A stretch of DNA of 64,000 bases from Sapria himalayana. Taxonomy: Eukaryota; Streptophyta; Magnoliopsida; Malpighiales; Rafflesiaceae. The DNA lies in the NCBI GenBank assembly GCA_029783825.1, contig JAREIK010005317.1:35001-99000 (forward strand), written 5' to 3'. This document shows, in pieces, positions 52,080 through 62,068 of this stretch (positions are counted from its first letter, which is position 1; each line of letters opens with the position of its first letter). A program made the position numbers and the translations under genes. The notes beneath the pieces were generated by a model. The model had not been told where the DNA came from. It searched no databases and saw nothing but the letters and a program-made list of their open reading frames with translations.

Positions 52080-52723
52080 TTTATCTATCTGCTATCTATC
52101 TATTTGTCTATGTATTTATTTGTTTATCTATCTATCTATCTGTATAAAAATCAATCAATTAATCAATCTACATATCTATATGACTATCTATCAATATATC
52201 AATAAATAAATAAATAAATCTATCTATCTGTCTGTCAATCTATTTGTCTATTTTTATATCCTTTTATCTATCTATCAAATGACTATCTATCTATCTATTT
52301 ATCTATCTATCAGTCATTCTCTCTATATGTCTATCTATATATCTATCTTTATGTCTTACTATCGATCTATCTATCTATCTATCTATTTATTTATCTTTCT
52401 ATCTATTTATCTACCTATCAATCCATCTATCTATTTATCTATTTATCTATCTATAAATTTATCTATCTTCATATCTATTTGTCTATCTATCTATTTATCT
52501 ATCTGTCTATCTATATATCTATCTATCAATATATATCAATCTATCAATCAATATATTTGTCAATCTATCTATAAATCAATTTATCAATATGTCTATCAAT
52601 CTATTTATTAATCTATCTATCATTCTTTCTATCAAACTATTTATAAATCTATCTATCTGTAAATCTATCTATCTATTTATCTATTTGTCTATCTATTTCT
52701 TTATCTATCTAGTTTGCTCTCTG

Positions 52724-52756
<33 letters not shown>

Positions 52757-54410
52757 TTATTTATCTATTTGTTTGTCTGTCGATTTATCTTTCTATTAGT
52801 TTTTATACATACCTATCATTTTTTTTCTTTCAATCAATCAATCTATCTATCTATCTTCCTTTCTATTTGTCTATCTTTCTATCTTTCTATATGTCTAACT
52901 ATCTATCTATATTTTTGTCTCTCTATCTATCAATCTGTCTATTTCTCTTTATGTCTATTTATCTATCTGTCTATATATCTATCTACCTATTTATCTATCT
53001 ATCTATTTATATGTCTATTAATCTACCAATCTTTCTTTCTATTTACATATCTATCTATTTGTCAATCTATCTTTCTATCTATATGTATATTTATCCACAT
53101 ATCTATTTGACTATTTATCTATCTCTCTATCTATCTTTCTATCTATATATCTTTCTAATAATCTATCAATATATCAGTCTATCATTCTGTATATCTTTGT
53201 GTTTATCAATCTCTATCAATCTGTTTATCTATCTATCTATCCATCTATTTATTTATCTTTCTATCAATATATCTGTTAGTTTATGTATCTATCTGTCTAT
53301 ATATCTGTCTGTCTATCTGGCCTTATTTCTATCTATCTATTAATTAGTCTAGCTGTTTGTCTATTTTTCTATCTAATCTATCTATGTTTCTATTTATATA
53401 ATTATTAATTTGTTTATCAATATGTCTTTCAATCATTCTATCAATTTATCTATCTATTTATCTATTTGTCTATCTATTTATCTATGTATATATTTTTCTA
53501 TCTATTTATCTATTTATCTATATTTCTCTCTTTCTATCTTTCTATCTATCTATGCCTATCAATGTGTGTGTGTGTTTATATATATATTTCTATCTCTTTA
53601 TTTGTCTATCTTTCAATATATCTATCTATCTATATATCTATCTATCTATATATCTATCAATTTATCTATCTATATGTTTATTTACCTATCTATTTTTTGT
53701 TTATCTATCTATCTATCAATCTATCTATCTTTCTATATATCTATCTTTCTAACTTTCTAATAGTCTTTTTGCCTATCAAACTATTAGTCAATCTATCTGT
53801 CTATCTATCCATCCAAATATCTATTTGTTTATTTATATATTTCCCTTTTTGTCGATTTGTCTATCTACCTATCTATCTATCTTTTTGTCTATCTTTATAT
53901 CTATCTATCTATTTATTTCTATCAGTATATTAGTCTATTAGTCTATTAGTCTATTTGTCTATTAGTCTATCGATCTGCATATCTATTTATTTGTCTTTTT
54001 GCATATATATTTATCTATCTATATATTTATCTGTTTGCCTATATGTTTATCTATCTATCTATTTGTCTATTTATCTATCAGCATATCTGCTGATCTGTAT
54101 ATCTATATGTTTGTCTATCTCTCTTTTGTCAATTTGTTTTTCTATCTCTCTATATTTCTATCTTTTTATTTGCCAATATATCTATGTATTTATCTATCTG
54201 GCTATCATTGTATCTGAATATATATGTATCTATCTACCTATTTATCTATCTATCAATCTATTTGTATATCTATCTACCTTTTTATATCTATCTATCTATG
54301 TTTCTATCGATATATTTGTCTATTTGTATCTCTCTATCTATTTATTTATTTATTTTATTATCTATCTATCTGTCTATTTGTCTATCTATCTATTTGTCAA
54401 TTTGTCTATC
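52080..54410. repeat. 2.4 kb tandem duplication in TCTA tract, copy 2
   Basis: Second copy of the preceding unit, matching to about 54390 (TTATTTTATTATCTATCT). It differs by small indels, for example TGTGTGTGTG at 53564 in place of a TGTGTTTGTGG word at 51107. It is more alike to copy 1 than the two 1.4 kb copies at 30.7-33.5 kb are to each other, so it is probably the younger event. Confidence 0.88.
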
Positions 54411-55814
54411 TATCTCTTTATTTATTGTTCTAAATGATTATATGTCGATCTATCAATTTTGTAACTGTCTAAGTGTCTATCTTTATATCTGTCTAACTAT
54501 CTATCCTTTAATCTATCTTTCTATCTATTATTCTATCAATAAATCTATCTGTCTATTTATCAATATATCTATGTAGTTATCAATCTATCTGTCTGTCTCT
54601 CTATTTTTTATCTATATGTCTATATGTTTATTAGTTTATATATTTTATATCAATCTAAGTATTTATCAATCTTTATATCTTTATATGTACCTATTTATCT
54701 ATTTTTCTATCTATATCTATGTCTATTTGTTAATCAATCTATCTATCTATCTGACTATATGTCTATCTTACTGGCTAACAATCTATCTGTGTATATATAT
54801 ATATCTATCTATTTAACTAACTATCTAATTATTTATCTATTTTATGTCTATTTGTCAAATGTTTACCTATTTAACTACCTAATTATCTATCTTTATATCA
54901 GTCTATATATCTATCTAATTAATTATCAATTTTTCATTCTATTTATTTGTATGTCTATCTATATATCTATTTATCTATCTATTTGGCTATCTATTTATTT
55001 GTCTATATATCTATCTGTCTATCTAACTATCTATATATTTATCTATATATCTATCTATCTATCTTTATATATGCTTATCTATCTATATCTTTATTTATTA
55101 ATATTTCTGACTATCTATATTTCTATCTATATGTCTATATGACAATCTGTCTATCTGTGTATCTTTCTATCTATCTAAATGTTTATCTTTCTTTCTGTCT
55201 GTCTATCTATTTGTATGTATGTATGTCTGTCTATATATATATATCTCTAAGATCTATTTATCTGTTTATCTATCTCTCTGTCTATCTATCTATCTATCTA
55301 TCTATTTATCCAAATTCGATCTATATATGTCTGTATTTATATATCTATCTATCTACCTATCTCCCTATCTGATAATCTATATATTTGACTATCTTCTATC
55401 TAACTATTTGTTTATCTTTAAATCTATTAACCTGATTATTTATCTATTTGTGTGTCTATCTATTTTTCTATATGTGTATTATTCTATCAATCTATTTATC
55501 TATCTATATATATATCTATCTATCTGATTATATCTATCGATATATCTATCTATCTGTCTAATTATTTATCTATATATCTATCTATCTATCAGTCTAGCTG
55601 TCTATATATTTATCTTTCTTTATTTCTTTCAATCTATTTGTTTGTCTGTATATCTAACTCTTTCTATTTTCGTTCTTGTCTATCTGTATATCTGACTTTC
55701 TCTCTATTTTCCTTGTTTATCTTCCTATATGTCTAATTTTCAATTATTTATCTTTGTATCTATCTATCTTTCTATGCCTACATGTCTATTTATATGCATA
55801 TCAATATATCTATA

Positions 55815-55818
<4 letters not shown>

Positions 55819-55861
<43 letters not shown>
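55819..55861. repeat. TA dinucleotide run
   Basis: Pure TA run of about 43 bases in the TCTA tract. Confidence 0.9.
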
Positions 55862-55863
<2 letters not shown>

Positions 55864-57480
55864 ATCTACATATCTGTCTATTTAACTATTTATATATCTG
55901 TATATGTTTCTATGTATCTTTTTATCTACTTGTTTATCTGTCTATCTATTTATCTGTTATTTGTCAATCTTTGTTTTTGTTATTTATCTATCTTTTTATT
56001 TATCTATTTGTCTATTTCTCTATCTATCTATCTTTCTATCTATCTGTCTAGTTGTCTTTCTCTCTATCTCTCCATTCATTTATTAGACTATCAGTCTATC
56101 TATCTATATAAGGGTATCTATATGTATATCTCTTTATCAATCTATCTGTCTATCTTTCAATCTGTATGTCTACCTTTTTATTTGTATATCTAGCTTTCTA
56201 TCTATCCTTATATCAATCTTTTAGTATATAAGTTTATTAGTCTATGTGTCTATTTATTTATCTATCTATATATCAAACAATCAATCCATAAGTCTAACTA
56301 TTTATCTATCTATCCATCTACTTATCTATCTATCTATTTGTTTTTATGTACATATGTCTATCATTCAATTTATGTAACTATCTAACTCTTTATCTTTCTA
56401 TCTCTCTATCCATCTAACTGTCTAACTATCTTTCTGTATATCAGTCTATTAGTCAATATGAGTGAGTGAGTGAGTGAGTGTGTGTGTGTATATATATCCA
56501 GTTGTCAATCTGTATACCTATCTATTTGTTTATCTATCTATCTGCCTATCTCTTTATCTATCTATATATCTATCTAGCTACCTATTTGTCTATATATATA
56601 TATATATATCTATATTTTTATTTATCTATCTATCTATTTGTCTATATGTCTAGCAATTTATCTTTGATCTCTCTATTTTCCAATCTGCTTATTTGTTAGT
56701 CTATCTATCTATCTTTTTGTCTAATTATCTTTTTGTCAATATGTCAATCTTTTTATCTATCTATATCTCTATCTATTTATCTCTCTATCAATCTATTAGT
56801 CTAATAGTCTATAAGCATATGTGTCTATCCATCTATCTTTTTGTCTATCGATTTATCTATCTTTCAATATATTTGTCTAACTATCTTTATGTCAATCTCA
56901 TTATTTGTATATTTGTCTATCTATTTATCTATTTATGTATATATATGTCTATATGTCTAAATTACTATTTGTCTATTTGTTTATCTGTTTATGTATCTAT
57001 TTGTATATCATTCAATATGTAAATCTATCAATCTATCAATCTGTTTATATTTCAATGTTTCTAATTCACTAACTAACTAATAATATATCTGTCTAACTAT
57101 CTATTTGTCTATCTGTCTAATTATTTAACAATCTTTCTATCTATTAGTCTATCAGTCTATCTATCTATTTATCTATCTATCACTTTATCTATCTATGTAT
57201 TCGTTTATCTATCAATGTGTTTGTCTATCTGCTTGTTTATTTCTGACTTTCTATCTATCTATTTGTTTATCTGTTTATATGTCTATCTATCTATCTATAT
57301 ATATATATCAATCTATCTATCTATCTATCTATCTATTTGTCTATCTATCTTTCAATCTATTTATCTATCTATCTATCGATTTGTTAATCTATCTATCAAT
57401 TTATCAAACTATCAAATACTATATGTTTATCAATATATCTATCAACAAAAAGATTATAAATACATCAACAAATAGACTAT

Positions 57481-57835
57481 ATTTATCTATCGATTTGTTG
57501 ATTGATATATACATAGATAGTCAAATAGATAAATAAATCGATAGACAGACCGACAAATAGATAGATAGATGAAGTTAGATTATTAGATAGATTGATTGAT
57601 TGATAGACACATAGATACATATACAGATAGATAAAAGATAGATCAACAAATAGAATGATACAAAGAAAGATAGATTGAAAGATAAATAAATAGATAAACA
57701 CATACACACAAAAATACACAAATAGATAGAAAGATAGACAGATAGATGATTAGACTGATTGACTATATTGTAGTTAGATTTTTGATAGATAGACATATAG
57801 AAAAATAGATAGACTATTTTGTAGTTAGATAGTTT
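57481..57835. repeat. TAGA (inverted TCTA) tract
   Basis: At about 57480 the plus strand switches from TCTA to TAGA, through CGATTTGTTGATTGATATAT. The 355-base tract ends against a copia LTR. GACTATTTTGTAGTTAGATA near 57815 and a similar word near 57769 form a short direct repeat. Confidence 0.88.
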
Positions 57836-58660
57836 GGTAGCAATACATCATTGCTACCTAAGTAACAAAAATATAATAGATTCAACTTAACCTAATTTTG
57901 TAACTTATTTTATTGTACGACTTAGTTCGTTTGTCCATTTTATCTAGATTGATTTATGAGGAATGAATCATGTCATTCTCACATCAATATATATGTTTTT
58001 TGATCATTGAGTTGACTAACTTTGATAAATAAGCTCAATATCTCATATTGGCTTATTTGAGCATGGTCATGCATTTTAATTGTCATCTCAATAAAGGGGA
58101 CAACTGATATCACTTCCATTATATAGAATAGACAAATTCCATATACATCAATCACATTCCTCTGCACAATATATTATATACATGGTAAATAACTTTATAA
58201 CCATCCTTGTTACAGGTGGTATTTGCTGAATCTAAAGTTTGCAACTCCTTATGTAGGGAACCATAGTGACTTCAGGTCAAAGGATACTTCATACTAATAG
58301 TCATTATGATAATGTGTATGACACTTATATAACAATCCATGCAACATTCTCATAGTGGGTCAGTTCAATATATGTCATCCAAAATATATTTATGTGTTAG
58401 CTTAATATCTCAAAATAGTTAACCCACATGCTAAGCTTAATGTATTGGTGTTTCCCTTAAATATTAAATCTTGACTAGGATACTTTAGAGTAGTATTCCA
58501 TAGAATATATCATCCTAGAATATTATTATATACATCTAATATTTGTATATATCTAAATATATATATAATAATAATAAAATAATGCTTTTTTACATAAATG
58601 ATATGATACAAAAGTCCCAACAAATCATTTAATGATTGACTTTTAGGGTATACTCTAACA
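57836..58660 (-). mobile_element. Ty1/copia long terminal repeat (3' LTR, approximate inner boundary)
   Basis: On the minus strand the LTR begins TGTTAGAGTATACCC at 58660, immediately after the polypurine-like CTAGTTGGAGAT (58661-58672). This PPT/LTR junction is typical of plant copia elements. The far end is not marked by a clear CA end; it is placed where unique sequence meets the TAGA tract. The second LTR is outside the window or lost. Confidence 0.7.
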
Positions 58661-59489
58661 ATCTCCAACTAGCACTAAAGCTAATCACTAAAGTATCTGA
58701 TACCTAGTGACCAAGTATGACCATGATGCTACCTCTGTGCTAAAGCCTTGGTCAATGGGTCTGTTATGTTGTCATCTATAGGTACTCTGCATATCTTTCT
58801 ATCTCCTATATCAATAATCTCTCGAATGAGATGGAACCTCCGAGGTATGTGTTTGGATCATTGATGAGATCTAGTTTCCTTAGCCTATGCAATAGCCCCA
58901 TTGTTGTCACAATAAAGGTCTATTTGATTAGTTTTGCTAGGAACTAAATCAAGTTCTAAGATAAATTTTTTTATCCAAATAGCTTCTTTTGCCACATCAG
59001 AAGCAACAATATACTCAGCTTCTATAGTAGAATCAATAACTATATCATTCTTTGAACTCTTCCAGCTCGTAACACCACAAACAAAAAATACATAACCTAA
59101 CTATGATCTTGAATCATCCCTATCAGTTTGGAAGCCTGCATTTCTGTAACACTTTACAACAAGCTCATAATCACCTTCATATATCAAGAAATAATCTGGA
59201 GTCCTTATTAAGTACTCTCACCTAGATCTAACTAGTATCTTCTCATCATGCTTAATGCATATGAGACATTAGGATGAGTATAAATCATGGCATACACGAT
59301 AGACCAAATAGCAGATGCATATGAAATCTTATCCATGCATTCTTTTCCTCTTTAATAGAGTGACATAGAGCCTTAGAAAGGCTCACTCCATGTGACATTG
59401 GCAAGAATCCTTTCTTAGAATATTGGATGGAAAAATAATTAAGCACTTTATCAATATGTGCACTCTGATTCAAGCCAAGAAATCTTTTT
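58661..59489 (-). pseudogene. Ty1/copia polyprotein relic: end of RT and RNase H
   Basis: Copia RNase H removes RNA from the RNA-DNA hybrid during reverse transcription. Minus-strand landmarks in order are LGLNQS and IDKVLNYFSIQYSK with LPMSHGVSLSK (end of RT, open 59285-59473), SYALSMMRRYQ-like sequence, GVTSWKSSKNDIVIDSTIEAEY, LYCDNNGAIA, SKHIPRRFHLIREII, and ITDPLTKALAQR, the conserved C-terminus just before the polypurine tract. Stops after GAIA and SHQ and frame changes upstream show it is dead. The RT part is cut off at 59489, where a CACTA terminus starts, so the rest of the element was displaced or lost by that insertion. Confidence 0.88.
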
Positions 59490-59915
59490 CACTACAAGAA
59501 AAATCTCATATAGCAAGGGATAATTCCCTAACTAAATGGGTATTTTCTGTCGGTAAATGGGATATAGTGATGTATTAATGAAGGAAATATCCAAATCTAA
59601 AGTGCTCGTCGCCAAAATTTAGTGAGGGAAAGTGTCCCTAGCTAATAATTTAGCGACAAAATAATCCATAGCTAAAAAGAATACTTTTTCTAGCTAAATT
59701 AGCAAGCTAAATGAGAGTTTTCGTCATAAACGGATATAACAATGGATGCTTACCCAATCTAAAGTGTTCGTCACTAAATATTAGCGATGGAAATAGTCCC
59801 TCGCAAAATAAATTAGATGGAAAAAATCCCTTGCTATAATAAAGATATCTCTAGCTAAATTAGATATGGAAACATCCCTAGCTAAATTAGCTATGGTAAC
59901 ATCCCTAGCTATTTT
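59490..59915. repeat. Subterminal repeats of CACTA element 2
   Basis: TTAGCGATGGAAATAG, TCCCTAGCTAA and CGTCACTAAA words in both orientations, closely resembling the left subterminal region of the element at 3865-4345. Confidence 0.8.
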
Positions 59916-59924
59916 TAGAATTTA

Positions 59925-60480
59925 ATTTTAAAAAAAATTAATTAAAATAGAAAGTAAAAATGATAATTTATAATTAACAAAAAATAAAATCATTTAAAAA
60001 CTTATTCTAATACAATATTTTACATAATTAAAATAAAAATAACAAAATTTTATTACATCTTATTCATTAATGTATCTACCAACATTTCATAAAGTATAAT
60101 CTATCTATGCATTGACGTTGCTTTCTTTCCCTCTACTCCTCTGATCACCATCTTTCTAATATGACAAAGCTGTCCGAGTAACATGCGTTATGTCTGGTGA
60201 AAAATCCTTCACTTATACAAGCTTCGTATGGGGAACAATACGGTACCATATCTGTATGAAATTTAAACCACTCAATCAATTCAAAATAAATAAATAAAAA
60301 GTTATGTTTTGATAAATATATAATATTATAGTATATATGTACATATATACTAGCATTTCACTCGTACATATATACTGCAGTATATGTACATATAAACTAT
60401 AGTATTATGTGTACATATATCCTGAGTACATATACTCATTATATATGTACATAAAATACTGCATTATTATATGTGCAAAT
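59925..60480. repeat. CACTA-family internal module, copy 3
   Basis: Same ordered block as 4370-4990 and 5753-6370: AATGTATCTACCAAC, GCATTGACGTTGCTTTC, GACAAAGCTGTCCGAGTAAC, CAAGCTTCGTATGG, and the palindromic TATATGTAC tail. It occurs once here but twice in the 3.9 kb element. Confidence 0.82.
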
Positions 60481-60839
60481 ATCACCATCTACTTGAGCAT
60501 CATCATCTTCTTCTTCTTAAGACCTAGTATAATTAGAACCAATCATTGCAGAACCTCGAGCAAAAAAACTTATTTACTCATACGTCCGCTTTGTACTATG
60601 TGATAATTGCATATCAACACAATTACTAAGATTTTTATGACCAACCTCTATCTGCCTCACTGGACTTGACCTGAAATATCTTAATCCCATAGCTTTAGAA
60701 AAAGTCTAATATCCATGGCTTTTATTACCTGCATTAGTAAGTAATGCACAATGATGACCAGACCAGCCCTAGCAATTATATATTCAAAAGTGTGTCTGTG
60801 TGTAAATGGGTATGTATGTATGACAATACATACATGTCT

Positions 60840-61180
60840 ACCAATAAATATATGCACCCAATTATATATATATTCGATATATACGTACGTATATACTACA
60901 GAATAAAAGTATGTATATATTGAGTATATACTTACGTATAATATAGGATAAACATACTTATATACCGAATATATACATACGTATATACTACAGTATATAT
61001 GTATGTATATACTGAGTATATATGTACAAATATACTCAGTATATACCAACATATATACTCAGTATATACATACTTATATACTCAATATATGTAGATATAT
61101 ACTCAGTATATATGTAATTTATACCAAGTATATATGTACGTATATAGTCCAGTATTATATGTACGTATATAATCACATAG
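60840..61180. repeat. Palindromic AT satellite in CACTA element 2
   Basis: About a dozen TATACTCAGTATATATGTAC-like units of roughly 20-24 bases, in both orientations. Tyr/Ile-rich open frames over it (60681-61052 minus, 61003-61254 plus) are repeat artefacts. Confidence 0.8.
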
Positions 61181-62068
61181 CCTTAGATGACACACACACT
61201 TGTACTTTCATGCAAATAACATATCATCAAAGACAACTGAATAAAATAATATAGGACTTTAAAACACACATATAGGTCTTTCAAGCATGGTCAGCATGTC
61301 TAGTTCTTTTTCCTTTGGTACTCCAAGCAGATAGAGAATATTGTTACACCTGCACATGGAGCATAACATACTACATTTACAAACCAATAACTAATAACAA
61401 GCAGTCATAGATCTAAACTACGATGACGTAGATCTGCACAAAATAAGAGTGTCAAGAACAAACCTACCTTTGTGTGGAATTAATTTTTTGGTTCATCTCA
61501 TAGCTTAATAAGCTAAGGTGTTGTTCCCAGCACCATGAAGGACCAGCCAAGCCTTTTACATACCTATAATTGGCTAAAACTCTACCCAAAAAATTTAGGG
61601 ACAAAAAACATATTCATAGATATATAAAAATAGTTATTATAGACATGAACAAACACAAATTAAAATTGATAGTCATATAACTTTAACAAAATTCTAAAAG
61701 ATGTCCAGCAATGATGTTTAGAAAGAAAGAGAGTGGAAAAATAAAATGTTTTTGAATAATGAAGATAATAAAAGCTAGGCCTCCATTTGATCAAGCTGAA
61801 ATCTGTAAATACGAAACCCATGCAATGGAAGGATCGTGGCAATGTCTGAATGGTTTGAATCATAATTTTTTCATGCGTCTCACATCATGTGTCCTACAAA
61901 GATTCATTATTAGGTTAATCAGTTAAGCAAAGAACAAAATCAGAATAAAAAAAATTGAAACCTAGAAAAAAATCACTTCAATTTTTGCTACACACAGACA
62001 AAAATCAATAGCAGTTCTGAAATAATTCTCATACGAAATCATCCTCATAATTAGTAGGGAATTTTGTG
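61181..62068. other. Non-coding interior of CACTA element 2
   Basis: Downstream region of the transposase pseudogene. GGCTAAAACTCTACCCAAAA at 61573 and AGTTATTATAGACATGAACA at 61630 match 5633 and 5693 of the other CACTA element, confirming common descent. Blocks at 61430-61560 and 61690-61870 match the debris at 2320-2900. No gene is recognised. Confidence 0.6.

Larger units (their letters stand above)
45761..57480. repeat. Degenerate TCTA tract, segment 5 (11.7 kb)
   Basis: The longest uninterrupted TCTA stretch in the window, with the same variants as segments 1-4. It contains a 2.4 kb tandem duplication, TA runs, TCAA-rich patches (47440-47640, 48290-48480) and a short GAGT patch at 56459-56480. 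No transposon end was seen within it. Open frames over it are repeat artefacts. Confidence 0.95.
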
